64,000 nucleotides of DNA, from positions 293,525 to 357,524 of the forward strand of contig MNCI01001077.1 in the NCBI GenBank assembly GCA_015680685.1, given 5' to 3'. The number at the start of each line of letters is the position of its first letter. The first letter of the stretch is position 1. Origin of the DNA: Gnetum montanum. Taxonomy: Eukaryota > Streptophyta > Gnetopsida > Gnetales > Gnetaceae. This document shows positions 49,255-61,462 of this stretch, one piece after another. A model generated the notes under the pieces. The model saw only the letters and a list, made by a program, of their open reading frames with translations. It did not search any database and was not told the origin of the DNA. A program made the translations under genes and the position numbers.

Positions 49255-50620
49255 TTCACAAACTTTATCCAAAATGATGTTAAACTATCCTCTATCCAAA
49301 ATGATGTTAAACTATCATGTGTTCGAAATGATGATAAACTAACAATGGCCCAAAAAGGCCTTAAACTAGCTTATGGCCCATAACGACCTGAAATTACCAT
49401 GCATTGCTTTTCTTTCATTCATATTTTAACTTTTCTTACAATAGGTATTGCTGGATTTTGTTTTCTTTCTAGTTGATTTTTATAGGATCTTGCAAGCACA
49501 CAACATGACCATGCATACAACATTACACCCTCCACAAGAAAGGTAAGAACAGTCCTAGAGCTATAACTTAAAACTAGCAGCATAGATATGTCCTGGAATC
49601 ATGACGGTAAACTGATACAACAAATTTGTCCTGGCATCATGACGGTAAACTGATACCACAAATTCATCTAGGCATCATGATGGTAAAATAATACCACAAA
49701 TTCGTCCTAGAATCATGATGATAAACTGATACCACAAATTCATCCTGGAATTAGGATGGTAAACTAATACCAAAGATTTGTCCTGGCATCATGACAGTAA
49801 AATGATACCATAGATTCGTCCTAGCATCATGACGGTAAACTAATACCATAGACTCTTCCTAGCATCATGATGGTAAATTGATACCATAGATTCATCCTAG
49901 CATCATGATGGTAAATTGATACCACAGACTCTTCCTAGCATCATGACGGTAAACTGATACCACAAATTCATCCTAGCATCATGAGGGTAAACTAATACCA
50001 GAGAATCATGATGGTAAACTGATACCACAGATTCATCCTAGCATTGTGATGATAAACTGATACCACAAATTCATTCTGGAATCATGATGGTAAACTAATA
50101 CCACAGATTCGTCTTGGCATCATGACAGTAAACTAATACCACAGATTCATCTTGGCATCATGACAGTAAACTGATACCATAGACTCATCCTAGCATCATG
50201 AAGGTAAACTGATACCATAGACTCGTCCTAGCATCATGATGATAAATTGATACCACAGACTCTTCCTGGCATCATTACGGTAAACTAATACCACAGATTC
50301 ATCTTGGCATCATGATGGTAAACTAATACCATAAACTTGTCCTGGCAGCATGATGGTAAACTGATACCATAGATTCGTCCTAGCGTTATGATGATAAAGT
50401 AACACCATAGAGCTCCATCCAGTATGACATTAAACTGCCACATTTTTATTTTCCAGTGTTTGCTAAGACCATAAACTAGCTTGTCTCTTCACAGTTTGCC
50501 ACGACTATAAACTAGCACTGCACCATCCTCTACGATACTAAACTGGCAACGTCCAAAGGGTTATGACTTAAAACTAATCCATGACAGTCCACCAAGACTA
50601 TAAATTGGCAACATCATCAC
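49255..50620 (+). repeat. large tandem motif array of element D
   Basis: First come short CCAAAATGATGTTAAACTA units, then from about 49,555 to 50,400 roughly 25 head-to-tail units of 34-36 bp (TCCTGGCATCATGACGGTAAACTGATACCACAGAT). Last are GACTATAAACTGGC units to 50,620. It replaces the position of pol. Units differ by few transitions. No ORF and no secondary spacer structure. Confidence 0.92.
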
Positions 50621-50639
50621 TGGCCCATTGATTGGTTGT

Positions 50640-51708
50640 TGCAACCAACAACTTGTTTTCTTCTAAAACTTGCTGTGTAATTCACCACGTGGACTCTGTT
50701 GACATCGATGTTGCTCATTTTTTTGCCTGAAGTTTAACATGGTGCCTCCATCCCATCAGCTGTATTCATGTTTAAAGTGTTTTAGACTAACTCACTTGTT
50801 GTTTCCTTGTCCTCTTGGAGTTGTGTTTGTAGGATGATGCTCTGAGGTGTTCGCACATAGATGCACTTCATCACAATGACAAGGTACCACATTTTTCCCA
50901 ATGCACGCAACCAAGTTAATCAATCTTCTCATAAGTACATTCCTAGTTCCTGATGCATCCCTTATTCTCCAACATGTTCTCCCTATCCTACACGGTTACA
51001 CCTCCTGGATACATCCCATTCACCACAAAATTTGAGACACACTATTGCACATTGAGACTCTCCAAGTAATTGCAATGCACAACACAGCATAACACATGAT
51101 AAAAATGCATCAAGCACACAAGCACGTGTAAAACACTAAAAAAAATATCTTTTCAAAACAAAAAGAAAAAAAAAAGAGAAAAGAAAAATAAAGAAAAAAA
51201 ATCAAAGAGAAAAATACATCATAAGGCCATTGGCTCTTCCCATACAAGCCCCACGCGGGAAGGAAGATGTCTTAAAAGAAAACACTCGTGTCTCAGACAA
51301 TCATGTTGCACCACCTCATCATGTGGCTTTGGCTGTTGACAACAGGTTCCCTTAAATATGAAAAAAGAGTCTCGTTCCTCCAAAGGATGCACCTCCCATT
51401 CCTTGGTCCCAAATCTACTAGATACTAGCTATCAACAAGGACCAACATGACTTGTTCACAAGAGCATTCCTCTCCCACAATTAAACAAAACAATCCCTTG
51501 ACCAATCCCCGATCCCACAGTTACATCTTGCTTTCTGTGCATCTCAAAACATCATTTCCCGATCCAATGTACTTCTGAACATGGTGCGATGACATTCGAC
51601 TAGGTGCCTAATGAACAGTGCTTAATGCCAAGTTGCTCGTGGTGTTTAATACTTCTTTGTCGATGCCTCTTAGGTGAATTCTACCAAGCATCAGCAAAGA
51701 GGGGCCAA
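50640..51708 (+). other. 3' region of element D
   Basis: Alignable with B's 3' region. An exon-like segment is at 50,833-50,883 (acceptor TTGTGTTTGTAG, then GT). An A-rich stretch is at 51,137-51,215. The polypurine tract CAGCAAAGAGGGGCCAA is at 51,692-51,708. No gene seen. Confidence 0.6.
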
Positions 51709-53813
51709 TGAAAACACCACAAAATTTTGGCCTAGCACTTTTAAACAGGACTCAAGCTAAGTCATGCCACTGCCCAACATGAGTACAATGTGACCAAAGT
51801 TGAAAGCCTCCAAAATCTCATGAAACCACACACAATTAAATAGGAAAAATTCCCCTAGGGCCCACGGGTGATTGCTCCAACTCCCAACATGCGAAATCTA
51901 TGGTTTCAGGCTTGAAATGCATGGTTTTTGCTGTATACACTTTGGTCATGCCATGGTCACGCTACCTAGTGTAAGACTAGTGTGTGTATGGTGTGACCAA
52001 TTTCTAGGGCCCAAAAATCAAGTCCAAAAAACCTATGTTCAAGCACATGGATCCCCCATGAGCTTCATCGATGCCCCCTACATCTCCCAGCCCTCAGAAC
52101 CTTGAGATTTGAGCTCAGAATCACATGTATTTGGTCATTTTTAGTTAGTCACATTGAGGTCACACTGCATAGGGTGACCACATCATGGCCAAACAAGAAC
52201 AGCTCAATTCAAGCACCTCTATGCAAAATTTTGACATGAATTCAACTACCGGGAGCTAGGAAACAATTTTACATGTTCAAAGGCTCCATAAAATCAAAAT
52301 TTGGGCCTCAAACATGGCACTTTCAGTTGGCCTCACTAAGGTCACGCTGCACAGCGTGACCACAACATGACCAACCAAAAAAAGGGTACATCAAGCAGTT
52401 TCAAGTCTATTTTTGACATGAACTCAATCCCTAGGGGACAGGAAATAACTATACTAACTCTCAAGCTTCAGAAAATCAAGAATCGAGCTTGAAATATGTC
52501 ATTTTAACTTGGTCATGCTGAGGTCACGCTGTACAGCATGATAACAATGTGACCAAACAAAAGATGACCAATACAACATCAATTTGGGCTCAGACTTGGT
52601 AGCCAGGAAACCCTAGAGAGCAAGCAGTAGTGGGAATTTAAGCTATAGGCATCAAACATTCAAATTTGGTTCAAAATGTGTCATTTCCACTTGTCATGAT
52701 GAGGTCACGTTGAGGTCATGTTTCACAGCATGACCACAGCATGACCACAGCATGACCAATCAAAAGAGATAAATCCAAGGTCAAATCAGCTCATGTTCGA
52801 TGTGATGGACCCGTTCAACATTAGGCATGTAGGTCCACTCTTGGAAATAGGTCTCAGAGGTCAAAAATTGGCCCAAAATACATCATTTTTTTTGGACACG
52901 CCAGGGCACACCAAGACATGCTGATAAAGAAAATAACAACATGCCAGACCATAGATCCAGAGGTCAGAGATCATATTCTCTATTGTAACATGGCATTCCT
53001 TTGAAAATTTCATATTCTTTGATCGTATCAAGCTCTTACGCTATGGATTGTAGATGCCAAAGTAAGAATTGGTCGCGTTGTATGCTGTACACTGTAAAAT
53101 GTGCATCCGATCAAAATGCAAATATCTGTCATCCGATCCAATTTTCTCTCACCTCGCAGCCATAGATCTTCCTCCAAATCTAAATCACACACCCAAAAAT
53201 GCTATAAATACCCCAATTTTCCACTTAACGAAGGTTGGAAATTTTGGGGCATCAAGATCTAGAAGGTTGAAAATTCTTGAGCAAAAAAACCAACAACCCT
53301 AAACCTAGACTCAGTCACGCTAAGCACTTGGGGAAATTTTGGCCACACTCCATTCCTGCAACTAGAAACCTATAATCTTCCAGTGTCTGTACACCCTTCA
53401 CATCGAGGTTAAACGTTTGCCTTGCGATCAATCCACAACTGCGTTCTGACCGATGCACCTTTTTGTAATCATCGATCAATACATATAATTACAATTTTTT
53501 CATCCATTATTCTCTTTTTACGCTATTTACATTTGTTAAAATTTTCATTATCTTCTTTTACATTTTGTTTTTTTTTTCATTTCGTACATTCATTAACATT
53601 TTAGTTTGGATCCATTTATGTATAACCTAGTGCATCACAACAGCGTACACTAGGGAAAGTCCTTGTTTGATCTACGTGCAGACCATTCAAGGTACTCTGC
53701 CTTCGTTTATTTCCAGCTTGCCTTTGCATGAAGGTGGGGTCTTACTGTATCTTCCATAGATTTCTCGGTGTCCATTTCATTCTAGCCTCACACTAATGAT
53801 TTTGAATAGTATA
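51709..53813 (+). repeat. 3' LTR of element D
   Basis: 2,105 bp, starting TGAAAACACCACAAAATTTT. It has the same U3 blocks with palindromes; near 52,333 one reads GGTCACGCTGCACAGCGTGACC over its arms. TATA is at about 53,202. It ends AATAGTATA, with the terminal CA decayed to TA. Confidence 0.9.
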
Positions 53814-54971
53814 GTAATGGTGGTAGTAGCTTTACTTAGGCATATCTCAGATCCAGGACAAATGCTTTAACCCTGCTAGGCACTAACTGGATCCTTCCCC
53901 TTACCTTCTCATGATTTTCCCATCTATCAGAAACCGTAGAATGCCCGAACTTGCCCTAGGAAATATGGCTTCTATTTTTCCTGCTACCTCTTCCTCCTCT
54001 AGGGATGACCAAATGATCACACTAAAATGGTCAAGGAGGAATTGTAGGAAGTCCTATGCTCCTTTCCTAAACTAGATCCCCCACTCTTCCACACGTATCT
54101 AGTGAGGAGGAGCATTGGTTATAGGTTTGCTCGCATGACGCAGGACCCCTCTAATTTCTAAAACAATCAAGATTGTCCTTAGCCCCTTCCTACACAACGC
54201 AACCAGCAATTGTTATCATCATGTCTAAGCACAATGCATATGCAACATAGCAATACCTAGCGGTTCATACATATAACGTATCATAACCCTATTTGCCCAC
54301 ATAGCGTAGCAAGAACATGAAAGTGGTAGCATAGCAAAAATAGCCTAGCATAGCAATAGAGCAATTAACCCTAATAGGATGATTAACAATATGCCTCAAC
54401 AAAACACGTGTCGCAATCTCACATCATGCATGGCCCAACCCTCTTAAGGGTCCTATGTCACGCCATTCGAAATCCAAGTAACTTACACTACACAAACCCC
54501 TGTGGTTATGACAACCATGGCAGTGGCGATTTAAGCCACCTTTCATATGACGATGGCGTAGCGTTTATGCATCTTTCGTAGCCGAAACAGAAATAGCGGT
54601 GATGAAAATGCATAAGAATAGGATACAAAATGAAAGAAGAAAATAAAAGCAAAGAAGAGATAATAGAATTATGAAAAAATAGAGGAACCATAGTGCCCTA
54701 CTGGGTTAATGGCATGTTCTTTTGCACTGTGGTGAGCACTTGTGTCACTTGCCCTAGGTTTTTCTTTACCTCCTCAACCTTTGCAATTGCCAAATTCATG
54801 TGTCCCTTCCTCAGAGCCATTGTCCTACTTGTAGATTTTTCCTCGTCGCTGTGTAGAAAACTGCCTTGCTCGCCACTGAGCACAATCACTCTGTGCTCTG
54901 AAATCACCTTCTGCTTCGAATATAGGCTCTGCGCTCTTACGGTGAGAATGGAAAGCTTGCCAAGGCTTAAT

Positions 54972-54983
54972 CCCTATTTATGG
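54972..54983 (-). promoter_or_regulatory. TATA-like element of E's antisense gene
   Basis: CCATAAATAGGG on the minus strand, identical over 12 bases to the element of A at 6,612, about 150 bp before the exon 1 ATG at 54,820. The sequence around it is alignable with A (GTGAGAATG…AAGCTTG…GGATTAA). Confidence 0.55.
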
Positions 54984-55164
54984 ACATAATGGTGAAAAGG
55001 GAATCTTTTTTCTCTCTCTTTCCATTTAATTCAGAGCACACCATATAGTGTAGCATGCTCACCATGACATCGTAGCACTGTTAGCATTAAAACCTTGACA
55101 TGCTTCAAGCTAACAACTTTCTTTCCCAAAAACTGAAAAAATATATTTTTGATTATCACAGTCC

Positions 55165-55430
55165 AGAATGACCTTAAACTAGCAATCGTAGCATAGTTTC
55201 ACTTTTACTGATCTAAAAAGACCTTAAACTAGCAAACCCTACTGTAGTCGTAACTTCCTTGGTCTGAAAAGACCTTAGACTAGCATGTTTCGATCTGCTA
55301 TATGTTTGCAATCTACAATGACACTAAACTAGTAGCATCACATTTTCACATCAAAAGTTTTACATTTCCTATTTTAGCAACTCTGCATCTCCATGCCATA
55401 ATGGTCTGCTATGACTTTAAACTAGAAAAA
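55165..55430 (+). repeat. motif array between antisense gene and pol, element E
   Basis: Five units with GACCTTAAACTAGC, GACACTAAACTAG or GACTTTAAACTAG, 45-65 bp apart. Homologous to 6,290-6,430 in A. Confidence 0.75.
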
Positions 55431-55536
55431 TTTTAATCTCCACATCATACATCTCATCATTGCATTACAAGTTTTCGTTATACACGATTGCTACCAATAG
55501 GTGCCTCTTAACCAAGATTTCATCTCATTTTCATAG

Positions 55537-58500
55537 GTTAAATAGAAAATAGAAATCCATCATGATCTCTCCACACCTTTAGCACTAGTAAGTCCACATG
55601 GAAAGCTTGCAAAATAATTGAACCTCAACCTGATCGATTGGGGGTTGACCATAGCTAGCATCATAGCGTCTTTAGAAGCATCCATAGACTGGCTCGAGCA
55701 TCTACTCCAAACCCTAGATTTGGAGGCCATGGATGTAACTGAGGACACACTCATTGAGATTCCTATGATCATGCCCAAGGGGAAAGTAAAAATGTTAAAG
55801 CTTAGCTCCCTCCCAGATGTGCAGATGCATGAAAACATAGCCAAGATTCTGCAACACAACATTAAAGTCTTCGCATGGTCATAGAGTGACATGTCAGGTT
55901 TAGACCCGTAGCTGATATAGCATAACATCTTCCTAGACCAACGCATGAAGGTAGTCAAGCAGAAGGCTTGAAAAGTCAAATGAGAAATTACACTAGCCGT
56001 AAGGGACGAAATCACCAAGCTATACTAAGCTGGTTTCATCTTTGCAGTTGATTATTTGGAATGGGTGTCCAACATCATCGTGGTTTCCAAGAAAATGGGA
56101 GGAATACAAATTTGCATAGACTTTTAGGATTTGAACAAGGTGATAATCAAGGATGAATTCCCACTTCCAAGCATCGATCAACTCATTGACACTATGACCG
56201 GTCATGCTCTATTATCCTTCATGGATGGCTTTTCAGGCTACAACCAAATCCACATTAACCTAGAGAATCTGCTAACAACAACCTTCATGACCCCATGGGG
56301 GACATTCTATTACCCTATGATGCCTTTTGGGCTCAAGAACACTGGAGGAACCTACCAGCGAGCCATGACCTACATCTTCAGCAATTACATCCTAGAAACA
56401 CTAAATGAGTATGTGGATGATATAGCGGTCAAGTATAAGGAGGAAGCTAATCACCCACACGATCTAGAGGTAGTCCTCAAATGTTGTCAAATTCACGATT
56501 TATGCCTTAATCCCACGAAGCATGTCTTTGGTCTGAAAATTGGATGCATGTTAGGATTCGTGTTATCGGAGGCTGGAATAAGGGTGGACCCTGACAAAGT
56601 CAAGGTCATCATCAACCTAGCACCTCCTACAAACCATAAAGAGCTACGTGGACTGTAGGGTATGGTATAGTTCATCCAAAGATTTATAGCGAAGTTGATT
56701 GACAAGTTAAACCCCATGCAACATCTTCTAAAGAAAGGGGTTGAATTCGAGTGGACAACCCAGTGTCAACAAGCCTTTGATGAATTGAAGAAATAACTCT
56801 TGCACCTCCCTACTATGCACTCACCAGAAAGGGATAAGACTTTCTTCATCTACCTTGCCATCTCTGACACATCTATCACAACACTTCTATGTCAAAAATA
56901 AAATAATGGATCTGAGATACTAGTTTATTATCTGAGTCATGCACTAATAGCGCATGAGGCAAAATACAATGAAGTGAAAAGGAATTACCTTAACTTAGTG
57001 TTTACACTTAAAAAGTGGAGGCACTACCTATTTTTCAATATGATTAACATCATTTGCAAAAGCAACATCCTCCAGGCTATCACTAACAACCTATATGAAA
57101 GTAGTAGGATAGCCTAATGGAAAGCAATAACTGCAAAATTCAGCCTACACTATGTAAGCCAGTTGTTGACCAAGGGTCAAGCCATAGTAATGTAGCTTAC
57201 AGCCTCACCTGTCGATGACTATGCAACCATAGATCCCAAATTCCCAGACGAACACGTTGGCACTATTGACATCATTCCATCGCACCTAGAAGCTACTCTA
57301 AACTTTGACAGTGCCTCAACCGCGCAAGGAGGTAGTGCAGCTACCATCATTACATTTTCCTCTGGGTAAATGCACTTGTTTGCATATCATTTTACATTCC
57401 CCTACACCAACAACATGGTAGAGTATGAGGGGCTACTCAGAGGCCTCTTTGCTACCCAAACACTATGCATACAACACCTGGAAATCCGCAGTGATTCATA
57501 ACTAGATGTGAATCAAATCACTAGGGTCTATGCCTACAAAGCTATGCAGTTGCAACCCTATTGTGACCTAGCAAAAAGCATGCTTAAGAAATTCATGAAC
57601 ACATATGTGCAACACGTGCCATGCAATGAAAACATCATTGTAGATGCATCATCCAGCCTTGCATTATGAATTCCACCACACTTGTTTGCAAGTCTACCTA
57701 CCTCAATTATCAAATGCATTGTGCCCATCACTCAGGTGGGACACGTGGCCTCTATTAGTGCTATGGATACCCAGGAGTGATACAGTAACATTAAATCCTA
57801 CCTGCAACATGATGAACCCCCAAGTGGATTCACATCTTCTTAGAGAGATGTGATCCAAAAGCATGCCTAGCAATATACGCTCATGGGAAATGATGCCCTT
57901 TGTAGATGTTCCTATGATGGGATATTGCTGGCATGCGTGGGTGGAAAGTAGGTGTAGAAGGTAGTTAATGAAGTGCATGAAGGGCTATGTGGTGGTTACA
58001 TAGGACCCAAGGCTATGGCTGCAAAAATTAGATGCCTAGGGTACTATTGGCCCCACATGGACCATGACTACCTATTGAAAGTCAAGACATGTGACACGTG
58101 CTAGAGATACAAAAATATCATACACATCTCACCTATGAACTTGCACCCAATTCAAATCACATGGCATTTTCAACGATGGGGACTAGACCTCATAGGATCC
58201 ATCATGCCTAAATCCTCCATAGGGCATAGCTTCATTATCACCACCACTGATTATTTTACTAAGTGGGTGGAAGCTATTCCTCTGAGGAAGAAAACATCTT
58301 AGAAAATTTTCCATTTCATCCTGGATAACATCGTAACAAGGTTTGGGCTTCCAATGACTATTGTAATTGACAATGGGCCATAATTCAGTAGCACAGAAAC
58401 TCAAACCTTCTACAGCAACCTAGGCATCAGGAAATTGTTCTCCTCCCTATACTATCCACATGCGAATAGACAAGCAAAGGCTACAAATAAGTTCATCATC

Positions 58501-59019
58501 AACTTGTTGAAGCAGATGCTTGGTGATAGCAAGAGGTAGTGGCATGAGCAAATCCTCTACGTTCAATGGGCCTACAGAACGACATGTAGGACCACAACAA
58601 GTAAGACTCCTTATAGCCTTATTTATGGATTTGAAGCTATGTTGTCTCTTGAGTTGTAGGTACCATGACTCGAAATCATCCTCTTGGATGTCGTAAGCGA
58701 AGCCCAGAACAATGAGTCACGGATCACTGATCTCGACTCAGTAGAGGAGGAATGCACGTAGATGCTGAGCTGCATAGAGAAATACCAGAGCAAGGAACAA
58801 CAAAAGCACTATGTAGACTTGCATCGACAGCCAGTACAGAAGGGAGACCTCATCCTCAAGGCTTTCTATGAGCATGTGAGCAAAATATCAGCCAACTGGG
58901 AAGGTCCTTACATGGTCACTAAAGCCTTTGGGAATGGAGCCTTCAAGCTGGTGGACATGGATGGAAACGAGTTCACCAACCCAATGAATCACTCATACCT
59001 CAAGCCATACTACATTTGA
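55537..59019 (+). pseudogene. pol of element E (RT, two RNase H, integrase)
   Basis: Nearly full-length. Acceptor TTTTCATAG at 55,536, then STPLALVSPHGK and LEAMDVTEDTLIEIP. RT is at 55,850-56,660 with FMDGFSGYNQIHINLEN, MMPFGLKN and intact YVDD (56,410-56,421). RNase H is near 56,840-57,180 (YYLSHALIAHEAKYNE). The second RNase H-like domain is at 57,290-57,660 (LNFDSAST, VEYEGLLRGL). Integrase has CLGYYWPHMDHDYL, CDTC, GLDLIG and DNGP, but NRQAKATNK replaces NGQAEATNK, so the catalytic Glu is Lys. The C-terminus is KISANWEGPYMVTKAF, NHSYLKPYYI, TGA at 59,017. Many stops; CAG-to-TAG is the commonest. Confidence 0.92.
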
Positions 59020-59029
59020 AGCATGAAGA

Positions 59030-59380
59030 CATCGAGTAGCATCCGCAATGATGTTAAACTAGTAGCACCGAGCAGTGTCTGCAATGATGTTAAACTAGCA
59101 GCATCGAGCATCGTTCGCTACGATGATAAATTGGCAACAACAAGCAATGTCCGCTACGATGATAAACTGACAACATCAAGCAACATCCACTATGATGTTA
59201 AACTTGTGACAACTGTTCACTACAACATAAAACTAGCATAGCTACTCCGCTATGACTATAAACTAGCACGGGATGTTTGTTAGAAGGCTAAACTGGCATG
59301 TACGGTCTCTTGGGATCTTAAACTAGCACAACAGTCTGCTGGGAACCTAAAGTAGCACACGGTCTACCAAGACCTTAAAC
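59030..59380 (+). repeat. post-pol motif array, element E
   Basis: About nine units of CCGCTACGATGATAAACTGGCA type, 28-35 bp apart, starting directly after the pol stop. The first six read NDVKLA/RYDDKLT in one frame, as in C. Confidence 0.85.
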
Positions 59381-59599
59381 TGGGTTCATGTCATGTCCCT
59401 AGCATGCATCTACACCAAGTACACATCGAACAAGCATGCATAATGCTGACATGCAAGTGGGACTTTGAAGCTCCAGAACACGATTCATGACATAGTGGGA
59501 ATAGGATCTGGAATGCATGCGACGTTGCCACCCTTGGCATCGTGCTGACCCTCCAGAGCTGTCATATTCCATCACACTAGCCCTCCAGGCCTACCATCA

Positions 59600-59935
59600 C
59601 CATGGCCTACTACACTGATGGTAGTTCCTTGGCTAGTGCCTATAGCTGGAGTTCTAGCAGTATTGTGGCCCAACCATAATATTGTTACCCTCCAGCTCCT
59701 TGCCAATACCTGGGCTTGCACGATGTTTAGCTATGTGGTAGCTTATCCCATAGCTAAACTAAGAATGCATACCTTTGGTAGGGATTTTAGAGCATCCGCA
59801 GTCATGGAAACTCCCCACACCTTCGATGCCAGCTCCTCCACACCGATGCTTCTAAGGCTGCTACTAGCCTTTTTTCTTTGGACATCGTGCACCAGTACAG
59901 ATGTCCAAGAGCTTCAAAAACATCTGCAGCAAGTA
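59600..59935 (+). CDS. small conserved ORF after pol, element E
   Basis: Sense ORF (MVVPWLVPIAGVLAVLW) that aligns with A's 2,000-1,641 over about 90 residues (HNIVTL, TMFSYV, RDFRA, VQELQKHLQQ). It ends at a donor GTAAGA (59,933). Whether it is translated is unknown. The other reading frames also align because the DNA itself is conserved. Confidence 0.4.
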
Positions 59936-60229
59936 AGACCTTTTTTCCTCACTTCACATCGTAGTTGTTTTGCTCTGCGTCATGCTTACAGGGTGTAGCT
60001 AAGAGTACCTATTTCCACAGCAGCAAATGCTACAGCATCACAAAATGAGTGCCTTGACTAGCTCAACTACGTCAAAGTGAAAATTCCATGACATGCATAA
60101 CACAGCTCGCCACATGGGAAGCATATGTAGGTGGGTTAAAACCCTAACTGAATGTAACACAACTCATCCTGCAAAGGAAACACCTATCCTACAAGAGGTC
60201 GAGGGTCAGTGAGAGTAAAGATGAAAACG

Positions 60230-61462
60230 CAAACAAGTCATGTTTGCTACTATGCTACGCTAAGCTATAAGGTGTAGCGAGGCATAGTAATTTTGTGAAA
60301 GTGAAAAAAGGTAACTCGAAGGGTAGGATCAGCAAGTTTGCAAGTTTTGCAATGCAAAAGACAAAGTTTGCAGATCAGCAAAGTTTTTGCAACTAAGGCT
60401 AGTTTCTACACTATGATACGCTATGTAGCCTAGCATACCGTGGCAAAGATGTGATAAATAGTTAGCGCACTTTAAAGGTTTCTAACGCATGCAGCAGGAC
60501 ACAATGCAAGTTTCTTGCTTCAAATCAGTAGCTATGCCACACATGCTATGCTACAAAGCATAGAAAAATGTGGCAAGTAGTTATGCGACATCAATGCACT
60601 TCACCTAATTGCACCATTGCTCTAACAACATAATTATAGTGTGGCAGGCTTGTAATTATGGTGTGGTAGGCTCACCCAATGGTCATACAAGCATGTGCAG
60701 CATAGACAATTCAGCATAAGCCTAGGGCACGTGGTGTTTAAATTGCATCTTTCATGTAGCCTTGGTCCTATAAATACCTTAATGAGTGATGCTTAAAAGG
60801 GTCCCTAATTCCAACTCTCTAGCTTCTTTGGCTTTTGCAACTTTTCTATCCCCAGTTTATTTTGTTAGCAATCTGGTCGGCTAACAATCTAGTGGGCTGA
60901 CAAGAAAAAGGATGGAATTGTAATCTCAAGCATTGTAAGATTTCTATTTGACATTGTAAATAATTAGCATTTTTAGTTGGCATTCTATTCTATTCTTTTC
61001 TACCACCTTGGTAGAACTTCGTGTTGTTGACGATTGAGTCTGCATTCAAGCACATAGCCACCTTGCCCTACAAATCTTGGTTACTCTTAGGATCTCTACA
61101 CTTTTTAATGCTATGCAACCAATTGCGACTATCCTGACAGAGCGAGGTCATAGCTTCAAAGTGATGCATTTTTCTAACTGCATTTCACTTTGTCTCCTAC
61201 TTATTGTTGAATTTTACACTACTTTCTATTTTTTTCCTTTTCACATTTAAGCATTACTTCACACTATCAGTCTTATTTTCAAACCACACATTGTAGAAGG
61301 TTATATTAACACCGACTAAGTCCTTGTCTGATTGACTAGACCATTCAGGGCAGCTTGTTTCTATCCCCTCCAACACAGCCCTCCCATGGAAACGGGGTTA
61401 AGACTGTCAACGGCTGAGGACCCATCAGTGTCTTCTAGCCATTGACAGTTTTGGTTGCTACA
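60230..61462 (+). repeat. 3' LTR of element E (start deleted)
   Basis: Aligns with the 5' LTR from its position 14,590 onward; the first 320 bp and the polypurine tract are gone (junction near 60,230). TATA CCTATAAATACC is at about 60,767. It ends GTTGCTACA at 61,462, followed by GGAGG. The stretch 59,940-60,230 is pre-LTR sequence shared with 1,280-1,520 of A on the other strand. Confidence 0.9.

Larger units (their letters stand above)
44116..53813 (+). mobile_element. element D, gag-PR-only (TR-GAG-like) retrotransposon
   Basis: 9.7 kb with LTRs at 44,116-46,159 and 51,709-53,813, primer site, gag-PR, a long tandem array, 3' region and polypurine tract. There is no RT, RNase H, integrase or antisense gene. 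Its array, 3' region and LTR 3' half match element B, so it is a non-autonomous derivative of the B family. TR-GAG elements with Gag only are known in plants; this one also keeps a PR domain. Confidence 0.9.
42690..54820 (-). pseudogene. antisense accessory gene of element E, split by D
   Basis: Exon 1 is 54,820-54,702 (MALRKGHMNLAIAKVEEVKK), 119 nt and donor GTAGGG, as in C. Exon 2 starts at 54,189 (KGLRTILIVLEIRGVL), runs to 53,819, is interrupted by D, and continues 44,115-44,037 (MCFQNP; donor GTGAGT). Exon 3 is 43,952-43,676 (WLDEEWVEPFKPITVEQVLVE-like, given in part). Exon 4 runs from 43,578 to the deletion at about 42,690 (LFVDLLNVPVDGVLIG, IQEWLGITKEQKGLP, EGTHYNW). The last exons are lost. 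HAD-type catalytic Asp residues are absent (LEIRG). Upstream TATA at 54,983-54,972. Confidence 0.75.
14268..61462 (+). mobile_element. element E, Tat-like retrotransposon holding B, C and D
   Basis: Plus-strand element inserted in A's gag, bounded by TGAAACACC at 14,268 and GTTGCTACA at 61,462, with exact 5-bp duplications. E's own sequence is 14,268-about 15,665 (5' LTR), 41,670-44,115 (leader, gag 5' part, antisense gene) and 53,814-61,462 (antisense gene 5' part, pol, 3' region, 3' LTR). B occupies the 15.7-41.7 kb part with C inside it; D is at 44,116-53,813. E has also lost the gag 3' part plus PR (junction near 42,690) and the start of its 3' LTR. Confidence 0.9.

Noticed and set aside
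49555-50400. CRISPR-like array
   Set aside because: Units are head-to-tail with no unique spacers, the sequence is plant retrotransposon, and related arrays occur in sister elements.
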